64,000 nucleotides of DNA from Corylus avellana (taxonomy: Eukaryota > Streptophyta > Magnoliopsida > Fagales > Betulaceae), in the NCBI RefSeq assembly GCF_901000735.1, contig NC_081547.1:22374046-22438045 (forward strand). Reading direction: 5' to 3'. Under the pieces are notes generated by a model. That model worked only from the letters and a program-made list of their open reading frames with translations. It had not been told where the DNA came from and did not search any database. Numbering within the stretch: position 1 is the stretch's first letter; the number at the start of each line of letters is the position of its first letter. Below are positions 44,330 to 55,559 of this stretch, one piece after another. The translations under genes and the position numbers were made by a program.

Positions 44330-44722
44330 ATCGATCCCAATCCACAATTCACAACCAATAGATCTTAATTAACTTTTATTTTTTTTAAAGAAATGTTTGC
44401 ATCACTACAATTTCATGGGGTTGTGGAGAAATTTGGATAGCCTAATTTTAAGAGATCCTAATCCATGATTCACAACAAAAAATGTTCTTAAGTTTCATTT
44501 TCAAAGAAATGTTCGCATCATTACAATTACATGAGATTGTGGGGATGTGGACCCCACAGCGGGTGCACAATCCCTCTCTCTTGAATTGTCCGAATTTCAT
44601 GAAATTTGGACAACCTAATTAATTTCAAGGCATCTCAATCAATGATTCATAACCAAAGATCTTAAGTTTTATTTTTTAAAGAAATGTGTGCATCAATAAC
44701 AGTTACATAGGATTGTGGAGTC
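44330..44722. repeat. Three diverged tandem units of about 120-180 bp
   Basis: Each unit contains an ATTCA(C/T)AACCA(A/T)-like segment, then AAAGAAATG(T)TTGCATCA, then an ACAGTTACAT-like segment and GATTGTGG or GGTTGTGG. Starts are near 44345, 44465 and 44643. The middle unit is longer by an internal GTGGACCCCACAGCGGGTG segment. No coding capacity. Confidence 0.75.
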
Positions 44723-44731
44723 TGACGCGTA

Positions 44732-44831
44732 GGGTACGTTTCAAGTATATTCCATCCCATCTTCTTTCATTCTTAATAAAAATTATTCATTTTTCTTAAT
44801 AAAATATCCATTTCGCGCGCCAAACGTACCC
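44732..44831. mobile_element. 100-bp MITE
   Basis: Ends GGGTACGTTT and AAACGTACCC are perfect 10-bp inverted repeats. The inner part has CATTCTTAATAAAAATTATTC as in the larger Tourist-like elements of this window, so it is probably a deletion derivative of that family. Confidence 0.65.
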
Positions 44832-45416
44832 TTAATTTTAATATTGTTCTGAAAAATTCTTACTAGAAATCATTCTCCAATCCACCGACCTCTTGATCTT
44901 ATCATAGGTCTTAGTTCTCAAATTCGTTCTTGAGAATTTTCTGCGCCAAAGAAAGTTTCAACATCCAGAGTTCTAATAATTAAATAGGCGTGTTTGCATG
45001 CAGACTTTTAGTTTTACTTTTCTTTTTTTTCTTTTTTTTTTTCTTTTTTTTTTTTTTAAATTTATTTATTTAATTTTTTATAAAAGAAAGTCAAAAAGCA
45101 AGAAACAAGGATAAAAACACCAATTAGTAGCACAAAATATATAATGTTAAGATATTATGCATATATTAAATAATGAAAAATGCTTGGAGTATTTTATAGT
45201 ATTTTTACCAACTCATGTAATATAATAACTCATATTTAGTAAAATAATTAAATAAGAGTGTATATTTGATAAGTCAACTACTAATTAATTATATTGACAA
45301 GTCAAATTTTTTGTTAACTCATTTTAAATTATGAACTGTCACATCAGTTTGTAAAAAAACATTATAATACTCTTAACAACAATCTTAAATAATAACAAGA
45401 TGCACACAGCAATTAA

Positions 45417-45534
45417 TTTTTTTTTTTTGGACATGTTTGCAAAAAGGAAGGAAAATGAGGCATAGAGTTTTGAATTAATAACCTCTACTTTTTGAAGCGT
45501 GATCTTCGATCGTTTGAGCTACCCCTTTGGAGGA
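45417..45534 (-). mobile_element. tRNA-derived SINE, minus strand
   Basis: Poly-T at 45417-45428 (the A tail on the minus strand), then GGACATGT, then degenerate B-box and A-box sequence (CGATCGTTTGAGCTACCCC). Same family as the element at 1061-1170. Flanking CAATTAAT and TAATTAAT may be its target duplication. Confidence 0.72.
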
Positions 45535-46423
45535 CTAATTAATAAACTTGTGAGGAAATATCGGCATGAAACAGAATGTATTTCTTCCTATTATAAAATA
45601 TGTTTAAGAAATATGACTTAATTTTATATATTTTTGTGAGTGACTTAATTATATGTATCTTAACGATGGAAGAGGCAAGACTGGAGAATTCAAAGAGCAA
45701 CTAGTCCAATAAGGCTGTAGCGTCCATGCCATTACCTACTTTGACTTTTAGTACTCGGCTTTATGTAATTCTCCACGGAATGTGGTGGTCCAGCTTTGGT
45801 GATCACTCAACGTTGGTTTTTCCAGCACCAATTAATAAGTTGGATATGCCCACCAAAATTCACGCTGGCTAGTGAAATTGAAATTGGAGTCTTATTCAAT
45901 TCATATAGAGATGATACTTTGCACGGGTTTGAGATTTAACCAACCGGAGTGGATATACTTTGCACGGGTCGAATAATGAGTGCCTGTTACTCATTATTCT
46001 TACTTTCTAAAAAATACATTTTAGAAAACAATTTTCACGTAGGATCAGGAGAACACCAGGAGAAGCATAAGAGAAAACCGTAACATTTCTCAACAATATT
46101 TAATGGTGGAAAGGGTCTGATGGCAGAGTTGTAAATTGGAAAGGGAGTGTGGCCAAGTTGGAGGAAAAAAGGGAGGAGAAATGTTGGTTAGATCAGTGAT
46201 GAAAAAGAAAGAATTATGGAGTATGGAGAGTTCACCAAAAGGATGGGGTTAGAGGCGTAGTGGTGGTGGGTGATGTTGTCAACACGCATGCCTGAGATAA
46301 CAACGTACTCTCTTTCTTGGGTAATAGTTTTAACTAGTGGGGAGGCTGGAAATGGGTGTCCATCCACTATAATTTCCATGGCAAATAGAAAACGACACTC
46401 TTTTTTCTTTCACCTTGGGCCTC

Positions 46424-46459
<36 letters not shown>

Positions 46460-48084
46460 TAAATGCCTCTTTATCATTTGCTAACATTAATCATATTTTG
46501 ACCTTCGAGTATCTTAATTAATTATCACAATTTTTTTTTTTTTTTTTTAACTGTTTCTGTTTAATTTTTTTTTTTTTTTAATTTTATTTGCTTTACATTT
46601 TTTGCACTAAATAGTTTGAACGGGCAGATAAATCACGTAATTTTCGTGCTATTATTCAAACATCTCACAAATATCTTATAAAGTTAATGTAAGGTTTAAT
46701 AGTTAGTGGATTTTTTTTTTTTTTAAATTGTTATATACCACGTACGTACATTTTTATCTCACAATGCTAATGTGACAGTGCTAACTAACATTTGTTTTTT
46801 TTGTTTTGTTTTGTTTTTTCTTCTTTTAATAAAGACTAATCAATGGCCTAGTACGAACATTTGGCTCCTTACCACTTCTTCTTCTTTTATTTATTTATTT
46901 ATTTATAACAAGAGCTAATCAAAGGGCTAGTAAGCCTTACAACCACATATGAAGGGAGCGGGGACTGGTATAGGCCATGCCCCCACCTCAATTCCTAAGA
47001 ACAAAGAAATTTTAAGGTAAAAAGAAAAAAAGAAAGTTATAAATGTTTTTTTAGCTAATTGGCCCCTAGTAGTGACATTTTTTTGGCTCCGGACCCTACC
47101 CATAATAGTTTATATATATATATATAGTTTTGTTTGGCAGTTTAACTGGTATTTTATTTCCAGTAAAGATTGAGTTGATCACACGATGATCACGTACGTA
47201 CATAGTTTATATATCTCTTTTTCTTTCCAATAAATTAAAGATCAATATTGTAAGAGTAATTTTGATGTTGTTAATTAAACTAATTTTCATGTTATATCCT
47301 TGATTTACTCTATCCAATAGAGAATGTTAACCTAATTATATTGATCATACAATTCAATACAAAGAAGATGTAACTCTAACGTCTCTATCAGTAACGCACG
47401 TACAGTAGGCTGCCTTAAGGCTGGACCGCCCAAAATCTCATATATCTTATTTTTTGTCCACTCCTGTTATGTGTTTTACATAAATTTCTACCAATATATT
47501 GAAAGATGAATGATTTGATTTGAAATCCAAAGAAGAAAAAGTGTTGCATGGTCCAATGCCGGTTATAGCCGACCTCAAGAAATAGGCACGTTGAAGTGTT
47601 ACCGCTAAAAAGAGTAGCGCAGATGTCACTGTTGCATCAGATGGATGTAGCCGCGCGTGAATCAATCATATTATAAAGGCCAATCGACGGTGCAAAGTGG
47701 TCAACCACCGGAGCTTATGGCTCATCTTTCGCAGTAAAAAGAAAGAAAGGGTTCCGGTGGGAATCCACTTGGGGTGGTCACACATTCTTGATTTGACTCT
47801 CTCGTTGCCTTGTAACACTAGAATATGAGTCCACATGGGCAACGAGTTTTTGTTTGGCAAATGTTTTTGTCGGGATATATATAAAGCATTTTTTGCTCGT
47901 GTTTCTCGTATTGTTCTTCGTACTCTTATAATTGACAAGTAATTTTACTTAATTAATTTCCAGATCATTTTTGAATATCAAAGTCGATCTAGCAGTCAAA
48001 GATTTGTGAATAAGCTAGAGTCGGTCTGTGAGGTAATATCGTTAAACTTTTACTAAGAGATGGCAGTAAAAAAAAAAACTCTAC
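45535..48084. other. Intergenic DNA, no supported gene
   Basis: Contains a TA microsatellite at 46430-46456, several long poly-T runs and AT-rich DNA. A minus-strand frame of 63 codons (46188-46379, beginning MEIIVDGHPFPASP) starts at a proper ATG and does not look low-complexity. It has no recognisable family and no further support. Minus-strand frames at 47447-47938 lack ATG-based or splice support. Confidence 0.45.
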
Positions 48085-48355
48085 GGTTATATTTGATACG
48101 CTAAATAATAACTATTTCATTATAAAAAAAAAAAAAATTATTATAAATAGATAAAAGTGGAATATAATAGCCTTTCTTATTAGAATATATATACGATAAT
48201 TAAGGATAGACTTGAAATAGCCATTTCCATTATAAGTTTCTTGTTCCATGAGAATGACCATTTTAAGTCTGTTTCATTTCATATTCCTCAATTTAAAAGT
48301 TATTATTATTATATTTTGTTAATATAATAGATATTGTGTGTACCAAACGTGCCAT
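48085..48355. mobile_element. Tourist-like MITE remnant
   Basis: The left end GGTTATATTTGATACG and the reverse complement of the right end (GGCACGTTTGGTAC) pair imperfectly. The interior has the CATTTCATATTCCTCAATTT and GAGAATGACCATTTTAAG words typical of the element at 33228-33477. Lies about 400 bp upstream of the PADRE gene. Confidence 0.6.
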
Positions 48356-48480
48356 AACTATATAATGAAAGCAAGCGCTAATCATATTAACGTTGTGCAG
48401 CCGTGGGTTTCTCTTCTTACTTTTTTACATGTTAAATTCCAACACTCCCCACTCGGTTATGGGTCGTCCAACTCAGCCCG

Positions 48481-48486
48481 AGTCAA
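48481..48486 (-). promoter_or_regulatory. W-box (TTGACT) upstream of the PADRE gene
   Basis: AGTCAA on the plus strand, 259 bp before the start codon. W-boxes bind WRKY factors; PADRE genes as a family respond to pathogens and abiotic stress, so the site is plausible. A single 6-bp site is weak evidence. Confidence 0.35.
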
Positions 48487-48633
48487 CGCCAAGTTTCAGA
48501 AACGCCATGATTACTGCAATTAGGAAGTCATGAGCAGGGGCAACCAAAATCAACACAATGGGGTCCATGAGAGATACAAGGTCATCTTCCGTAATATCTG
48601 ATATATGATGAGGGTATTTTCTCCACCCATTTC

Positions 48634-48645
48634 CTTTAAATATAA
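48634..48645 (+). promoter_or_regulatory. TATA-like element of the PADRE gene
   Basis: CTTTAAATATAA about 100 bp upstream of the ATG, followed by a C- and A-rich leader (CTCTCCACTCACAAAAACC) typical of plant 5' UTRs. Confidence 0.5.
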
Positions 48646-48744
48646 CTCATTTTACTCCTAAATCTCTCCACTCACAAAAACCACTATCAAACACATAAGA
48701 TTTTGCTCCATAAAAAAAAAAGAAAAAAGAAAAGAAAGAAAACC

Positions 48745-49230
48745 ATGGGGAATGGCTTAGCTCTGCAACAGAAAATTATCAAGATCATGAAAGCAGATGG
48801 GAAAGTTGTTGCATACAAAGCACCAATGAAAGCCCAGCAGGTGTTGTCGGAGTTTCCCGGCCATGCAATATCTGCCACCCTCCCCGTCGTCCGGCATCTC
48901 AAGCCGGAGACCAAGCTGCTGTATAATCATGTATACTATCTAGTGCCTCTTCCGCCGCCGTCGGCAAAAGTTGTCAAAAAGAAAAAGGTTAGATTTGCAA
49001 GTCCAGAGCGGGAAGATGTGGTGGAGGAAAAAGGGGTGGTGAGGATTAAAGTGGTGATTACGAAGAAAGAACTGGCGGCGATGCTGCAAAAGGGAGTGGT
49101 TTCCGTCGATGAAATGGTTGCTCAGCTGCAGAGTAAGAGCGGCATAGACGGGGCGGCGGATGATTTCACAGGTGGTGATAACTGTAGACAGTGGAAGCCG
49201 GACTTAGAAAGCATAGCTGAAGTAAACTAG
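48745..49230 (+). CDS. PADRE (DUF4228) domain protein
   Basis: Intronless gene, 161 residues. The start is the ATG at 48745 in AACCATGGG context; the frame is open upstream only through Lys-rich leader codons. The N-terminal part (residues 1-70: MGNGLALQQKIIKIMKADGK, VLSEFPGHAI, LKPETKLLYNHVYYLVPL) and the C-terminal motifs (VRIKVVITKKELAAMLQKG near 108-126, and the closing WKPDLESIAE) match the three conserved blocks of the plant PADRE family. Gly2 after Met with Asn3 fits an N-myristoylation signal. A KKKKVRF basic stretch lies at about 78-84. The biochemical role is unknown; family members are induced by pathogens and stress. The likely site is membrane-associated through the lipid anchor, which is inference. 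Confidence 0.9.
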   Translation: MGNGLALQQKIIKIMKADGKVVAYKAPMKAQQVLSEFPGHAISATLPVVRHLKPETKLLYNHVYYLVPLPPPSAKVVKKKKVRFASPEREDVVEEKGVVRIKVVITKKELAAMLQKGVVSVDEMVAQLQSKSGIDGAADDFTGGDNCRQWKPDLESIAEVN

Positions 49231-49441
49231 GAAAAATACATCGTGTATAGAGTAGTTTAACCACAACAGCCTGTTTTTCTTTTCTTTTCTTTTTTTTTCA
49301 GTTTAATTAGCATATAGACAAAGTAAACATATATGTAGCCATGAAAGACATTGAAAAAGAAGTTTTGTTGTACTTCTAATCGCCATCGCCAGCGGTGGTT
49401 GGAGTATATTTCTTTTTAGGGGTAATTTCACTTATCTCATG

Positions 49442-49730
49442 AAGTTACGCGTCTTTTGTAAACACCCTCCAATGTTCAAAATCTCTCATTTTGGTGTATC
49501 AAACTTTGATTTCCTTTCACTTTTCCCTTTCCGTTAGGATTTTCAGTTAAATCATAACAAAAATGTGTAAAAATTACTAAAATACCCTTACTAAAATTAC
49601 TCATTCCACCGTTTAATTTAACTGCAATATGTAACAGAAGGGAAAAAATGGAAGGAAATCAAAGTTCAATACATTAAAGTGAGAAACTTCGAATATTTGA
49701 GAGATATTTGCAAAAGGCGCACTCTAATCT
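49442..49730. mobile_element. MITE with long imperfect terminal inverted repeats
   Basis: The left half (GTCTTTTGTAAACACCCTCC, then CAAACTTTGATTTCCTTTCA and CCGTTA) is mirrored by the right half. The reverse complement of the right half reads GCCTTTTGCAAATATCTCTC, then GAACTTTGATTTCCTTCC and CTGTTA. About 290 bp, no coding capacity. Lies just 3' of the PADRE gene. Confidence 0.75.
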
Positions 49731-51900
49731 TTTTATTAGTTTTATGCACTCTAATCATATAATTAAAGGCTCAACGTACCCACCTTAGGAAGACGAATAA
49801 ATCAACAAACAATTTACGTACAAAGCATTAAATTGTTTATATTTATTATTTGTGTAAACTATTTTCCGCCATCGTGTGAAGGGGACGCTTTGTACAATGT
49901 CCCGAGGATCTAGTCAGACTGAAGCCCCGAATACCTTGATTATAAAAAATTAAAAACGCTAATTTTCAGCACTTCTCACATCCACCACAATTGTGAGAAG
50001 GCTCTTTATGGAGCCTACCTACCTAAATAGGTTTCGAACAGCCCAAATACCTGCTCGAGAAAGTGGGCCCTACCAGGGCTGTCTCACAATTGTCAACCCT
50101 AATTGCAAACAATATGGACAGACAGTTGTACTAGATCTCAATCACACCCTCGAGGGCCTTCTTACCTACTCTTTTCCTTTGTAACTTCTCTTTGTCGTCT
50201 TCCTCTCTTCCTCACGTACAACGCGTCATATATATTATTATATGAAAATATATTGATTATTGCTAGTCAATATGTACATAATTTCTAGGTTGATTATTTT
50301 AGTTGTTTTATATTAATATTTTTATGTTGCGAATAAAATTTTATATTTATAGGTTAATATGATGGAATGAAAACATAAGAAATATTTGTTAATTTTCTGT
50401 ATGAGCCATATGCCAACATTTTTAAACCTTTTTTTTTTTTTTTTTTTCAGTTGAAAACATTTAAACAGGTGATATTCAACCTATATATCCTTAATTTGCT
50501 ACATGAACCTGATCTGTTGAGCGCATACTAGCTAGGTCGCAACTAAGGTGCATGCATATGTGACCATGTCGCAAGGAGGTGGTGCAAGGCTGACAGGATA
50601 TAATTAATTATAACTATCAAATTAAATTGAAAAACAAAGAATTTGTGATAATTGGCATATATAATTATGAGAGTATAGGCTAAAAAAAAATCACGATATT
50701 CAAGTATAATAATATGCATGTTAATTATTACGTATCATTGTGCGTAATAATATTTAAGTGCCAAAGCCGCGCCTTGAGCCCACGACCTCATTCGATCGCC
50801 ATTAATTCACTCAAAAGGTATATATATATATATATATAGGGAGATCGAATGGTTGGAAACTGTCTTAAATTCCAAGCTTTGATTATGGTAATCTCTTTTA
50901 GCTTAGAAATCTGCAGGATCCGATGTCACGATTGATGGCTACTGGAAAACTGTATGTCTTATCAGCAAAGCACTTTCTCCTTTTCTGGTTCAAGTAGGCA
51001 TAGCTAATTAAGCTAGCCTTAATCCAAGAGCAAAAGTAATGAATATTTCTGTTTTAAGTTTCGCATCCATAATTATTACGGAGAGCTATATATATATATA
51101 TATATGGTGGTCCTTGTTACTCATAATTACAAGGCACTTGGGGCTTGTTTGTTAAACCCCCACCGTCCCCACACATTCTCACACATTTCACCACCACTAT
51201 TCATTTCATTTTTTTCAAAAAAAAAAAAAAAATTTTTACTTTTATATTAAATTATTTACTTTTTATATCACATCATTTACTTTTCATTATTATTCAAATA
51301 AAAAAAAATCGTTATAAAATAAAATTTTTCACTTTTCAATACCACTTTTTCATTTTTTTCATACCAATCATTATTTATTTATTTATTTTTTTACACCTAA
51401 ACAGTGCGGTAGTGTTTAGTGTTGTTTGCCAAACACCACCTTGATGTTTATAAAAAAATAAATGGTACAAGTCAACTTGTCTAGTAAAACTTCATAATAT
51501 TAATTTGATGGTAGAAAATATTAGAGGTGACTAGTCTTTTGCATGTTTCACGCATGCATCATGGTGGCTCCTCCTTTTTTTAAAATTTTTTTAATTTTTT
51601 TTTAAATGATGGGAAACTTGCAAGAGGTAAGGTCATTTCATGTATCCACTCCTGAAAGATCGAGTAAGACTCGGGTTTATGGTAGGTATGGCCTTAAAAA
51701 ATTATTTGCACTTAAGGAATTTGAACCTTAAACGTAATGGGGATACCATCAAGTTTAAAGCCTTCACCACTTGAGTCAACTTTTTGGAGTTCTTTATGTT
51801 AAAGTATTGGTTAAATTTATTCTTTTCTATAAACTTAAGTTTTTGGAATAAGTGTTAATTTAACACAACAAAATTGAAAAGGTAGTCATGTTGCTTGTGT
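49731..51900. other. Intergenic DNA, no supported gene
   Basis: A more genic-looking patch at 49860-50180 contains the hairpin TTCTCACA...TGTGAGAA around 49972-49998 but no recognisable protein. TA microsatellites lie near 50820-50838 and 51090-51104. The stretch 51139-51440 begins GGGGCTTGTTTG and ends GTTTGCCAAACACC, so it may be another MITE, but the ends pair poorly. Confidence 0.4.
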
Positions 51901-52010
51901 TTTTTTTTTTTTTTTTTGACATGTTCACACAAGGAGAGCGAGAAGGAGATTCGAATTAGTAACTACTGTTTCATAAGGCGTGGTTCCAACCAATTGAGCT
52001 ACTCCTTAGA
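51901..52010 (-). mobile_element. tRNA-derived SINE, minus strand
   Basis: Poly-T from 51901 to 51917, then GACATGTTCACACAAGGAG, a B-box region (GATTCGAATTAGT) and an A-box region (CCAACCAATTGAGCTACTCC). Same family as the element at 1061-1170. Target duplication not resolved. Confidence 0.78.
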
Positions 52011-52592
52011 AACTGCTCCTAGTTGTGTTCTTTTGGTGTAAATGCTGTCCTACTTGAGACTGTTTTTCCCCATTTACCAACCAGACAAATTAACACATAC
52101 TCTTAACTAAGAGGACAAAAAATAAATTGAATTCTAGCTCGAGATAATCTAACTTTGCTAGAAAAAGCTTACATATGATATGATCCACCTTCCTGCATGA
52201 ATCAGGCACCAAAAATAAAACTACAAAAAAAAAAAAAATCCAGAAAAACAAATGTAAACAATAATTGGTTGGTTGTGGATTATTACGATCTTTGCAATAC
52301 GGCATTAAAGAGATTACAAATTAAAATGCATTAAACTCTTTCTTATTTCTCAATCAAAAAATTTATCTATAAATTTCATAAAAATAATAAACAAATTTAA
52401 GCCTTAAAGCTAGATGATGATGGGATGATTAACAATAATAACAAATCATGTGAGAGTTTGTAATATGACTAAAAACAACAATTAATTGTTTTACAGCAAA
52501 GGATCTTACAGCATCATCCTCACAATAAGATTAGGTCAAAGGCCAATAGTACTTGTACTGACATGACTACACTCAGGATTAGGATTCTCGGT

Positions 52593-53128
52593 AATAGCTG
52601 GGGAATTGCCAAAGGATTTTTTTGTTAATTTGGATTGTTGGATTCCATCCAACGGTCTAAAGCTCGCCATGTGTTCCACATAAAAGAAAATAATAAAATA
52701 TTATTTATGTTTTAAAAAATAAATATAAAATAATTAAAAATTTAATTTAATAATATGGGGTGGTTGGCCATCCCATTTCCACTATATGGGGTGGCCCCTT
52801 GGGGTGGCTTCCCATGGCCCAGTGGTTGGCCACCCCAAGGTATAGCAATCCAAAAAAATATTTGGGTTTGGCCATAGGGGGTGGCCGAACCACCCCTGGG
52901 GCCCTAGTTGGGGGTGGCGCTGGGGCCCTATGGTGAAAATGGGGTGGCCAGCCACTTCATATTATTAAATTAAATTTTTAATTTTTAATTATTTTATAGT
53001 TATTTTTTAAAATATAAATAATATTTTATTATTTTCTTTTACGTGGGACATGTGATAAGCTTTAGAATGTTGGACTCATCCAACGGTCCAGATTAACCAA
53101 AAAACCCCTTGGCAATTCCCCAGCTATT
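52593..53128. mobile_element. Foldback element with about 180-bp terminal inverted repeats
   Basis: A 536-bp element. The left end starts AATAGCTGGGGAATTGCCAA and the right end is its reverse complement (TTGGCAATTCCCCAGCTATT). The pairing continues through ATCCAACGGTC-type sequence, AAAAGAAAATAATAAAATAT and TTTAATTTAATAATATG on both arms. The loop (52755-52950) is GC-rich and built of GGGGTGGCC and GGCCACCCC words. No open frame. The long arms suggest a Mutator-like or other foldback MITE, but no clear target duplication was found. Confidence 0.88.
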
Positions 53129-53973
53129 GATCCCTACAATCAACAACTCTTTCCATCAAGTTTATCTATTCTGCGTTCATTCAAGCAATTATGCTTTCCC
53201 TGGAAATGAAGATCATCCATTCGCTCCCCAAATTAAGTGGATCAACCTTTTTCCATGAAGTTGATCTCAATTGGGTTCAAACTAGTACACTTGATAGAGA
53301 GAGAGAGAGAGAGACGCTCGATCAAGTGCTCGAGTCGCCCTGAGGACTCCGCTCGATCCATCAAGTGCTTGACACGCGCTCGAGTGGTGGCCTACTAGGA
53401 AAGACCGCTCCATGATGGCTCGAGCGAGTTTCCTACAATCAAACGATTTCGGAAGGTTTTTGCCTTTAGGCAACAATTCAATTCGATATTTTGCCTTTTT
53501 AAAAGTTTGACTATAGATATAAAAACAAAGTAAATGTACTGAAGAACACAGTTTTTGGCATGATACAAGTTGGAGCTTTTCACCAATGCCCTGTCTCAGC
53601 CTATCAACCACTAAGAACAGGGAGTATTGCTCTTTTTGAGGCAGGACATAAAGATTGTGAGAAAATAGAGAAAAGAGCACAAAATATCTCCACATCAGAA
53701 GTAGGCGGCAAAAAGCAGAAGTGCATTGGATCTAATTAAGTGGGTGATCATATATTCAGACTCCACTATGTTCAACATGCCCACCACCATTTTAGTGGTT
53801 GACTGTCTCAGAATCCTTTCTAAAGCCTTCTTGCTTTCATACTTCAACCATTAATTCTGCAGAGAAAACAGAGGAAAAGGAGAATGGACTACTCTGTTCT
53901 ACATATGATGACCCTTTTATTAAAATAGGCAAAAACAGAACAGTAATAGATGCATGTATTATAAGTAATGCAT
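53129..53973. other. Intergenic DNA with GA microsatellite and CTCGAG-rich patch
   Basis: A (GA)n run at about 53294-53313 is followed by a 130-bp patch with repeated GCTCGA and CTCGAG words (about 53316-53430). The 137-codon minus-strand frame over this area draws its C-terminus from the microsatellite and shows no family. No gene called. Confidence 0.45.
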
Positions 53974-54360
53974 GGAAATAATCAACCAGATACACAATTA
54001 AAACATGAAAGCTTCAAAGAGATAAAAGTAATAAATAAATCTGTTAATCAAGGATTCTAAGAACTACTGGTTCATTCTATATGGAAAAGGAATGCCCATC
54101 TACTTATTATTGATTGATTTAAGGGTCTTAGAGTAATGATGATATAATGTAATAGTTAAATAGCACCATGGTGATAATCCCAGAAGATGTTCAAATATAT
54201 ACCGAATCTATCTTGATGCACAACTAGAAATCTGTATGGATATTTTAATGGATACAACATAATCATTTGCATCCAATAAATTATGGAAGATATTACATCA
54301 GGGTACCTGATTGGGCTATATCCGCTATCATTTCTCTTTATTATAAATTATAAACTTTAT

Positions 54361-54501
54361 TAGGCTTACAAATAATTTTTTTTTAAAAGAACTTTTACAA
54401 CATGATGTGGCACAATATGATTGGCTTTCTCAAAAGTTGAATTTATCTATTTTCCAATCATGTTGTGCCACATTATGTTGTAAAATTTGTTTGTATGCCT
54501 A
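54361..54501. mobile_element. Foldback MITE of unit 1 (also 56038-56178 and 57794-57938)
   Basis: TTACAACATGATGTGGCACA followed by ATATGATTGG is mirrored by CCAATCATGTTGTGCCACAT followed by TATGTTGTAA. Outer ends AGGCTTACAAA and TTTGTATGCCT extend the pairing. The same 141-bp hairpin occurs once per tandem unit, so it predates the triplication. Confidence 0.82.
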
Positions 54502-55147
54502 ACATTCTTCATAAATTATACATTTTCTTCATGGGAATTGAGTTGAAGTGACTAATTCCGGGAAATTAAGGGGTGTCAAGAACAAAGAAATTGTTGCATC
54601 AAATCAATTATGGAAGATATTACATCATGGTACCTGATTGGGCTATGTCCGACATGAAAAATTTAAGCTTACAAAACCATATACATAAGCCTGATTAGTA
54701 TTAGCCGCATAGAGATTTCACTGATATCCTGATGGGGCTGGGTCAGGCAATGATTCAATTGGTCTCGAGGGAACACCTGTGGTTTCCACCGTCTAGGCCC
54801 ATTCTTAGCAATTCTCAACCGATAAGTGCTACCATGGTAACGTTCTGGTAGAGTAGCTACAATTAGTCACTCCCTCCAACCCTTTTAATTGAAAAAAAAA
54901 AAAAACAACTTTTATATCCAGTGAGCTCAAGGGCTCTCAGGTTATGGAGAGGGCACAAGATGGATGGTTCTTTAGCAATGTCAAGCTAGCACCATGAGAT
55001 TAAAAGAAGAAGAAGCTAGCACCATGAAAAACTAACATTTGGATCTTTCTCTCACAGCCATTAGATGATCTATAATTCATGTCAATCCATGGCGGAGGCA
55101 TATGCTGCCACCATCGTTATAGTGTCATACATTGTGCATGTTGATGA

Positions 55148-55559
55148 TGTTAGAATATAAATTAAATAATTAAATTTATCAATTCTTATAAGCTTAAACT
55201 TTTAGGATAATTGATGCATGACTTAATGCGGTATCAGAGCAAAGGTCTTAGATTTGAACCTTTTCTTTGTCATTCATTTATCATTTTAGTTAAATATTTT
55301 ACGTGTTAGACCGCACTCATTAAAGAGGAGTTTAAGCGGAGGTCAATTGGCTGAGGACCACGCCTTATGAAGCGTAGGTCACTAGATCGAATCCCTTTCC
55401 CCCTTTCCCTCTCATTGTGTAGACATGTCAAAAAAAAAAAGAAGAAAAAAAAAAGGTGGGAAATGAGAGTTTAAACCCACATATGAGAGAAAATGGTAAT
55501 AAGATTAAATTCATCCCTTTTTATAAACTCCAACTTCTAAGGTAAGTGGTAATTTAACA
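55148..55559 (+). mobile_element. TRIM-like element of unit 1
   Basis: The left repeat 55148-55228 starts TGTTAGAATAT. The right repeat 55484-55559 ends TTTAACA and shares ATTAAATT(T/C)ATC and CTTATAAGCTTAAACTT-like sequence with the left. Immediately after the left repeat lies CGGTATCAGAGC (55229-55240), one base from the initiator tRNA-Met primer-binding site. LTR-like repeats of only 76-81 bp and no coding capacity fit a terminal-repeat retrotransposon in miniature. Most of the interior is a SINE. Confidence 0.68.
55336..55466 (+). mobile_element. SINE inside the unit 1 TRIM-like element
   Basis: Contains GGTCAATTGGCTGAGGACCA (A-box region), GATCGAATCCC (B-box region), GTAGACATGTC and an A-rich tail. 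Flanked by GAGTTTAA at about 55328-55335 and 55467-55474. Same family as 1061-1170. Confidence 0.82.

Noticed and set aside
47447..47938. Minus-strand frames of 72 and 90 codons
   Set aside because: No recognisable motif and no evidence for joining; composition like surrounding intergenic DNA.
53282..53695. Minus-strand 137-codon frame
   Set aside because: Its C-terminus is translated GA microsatellite and no domain is visible.
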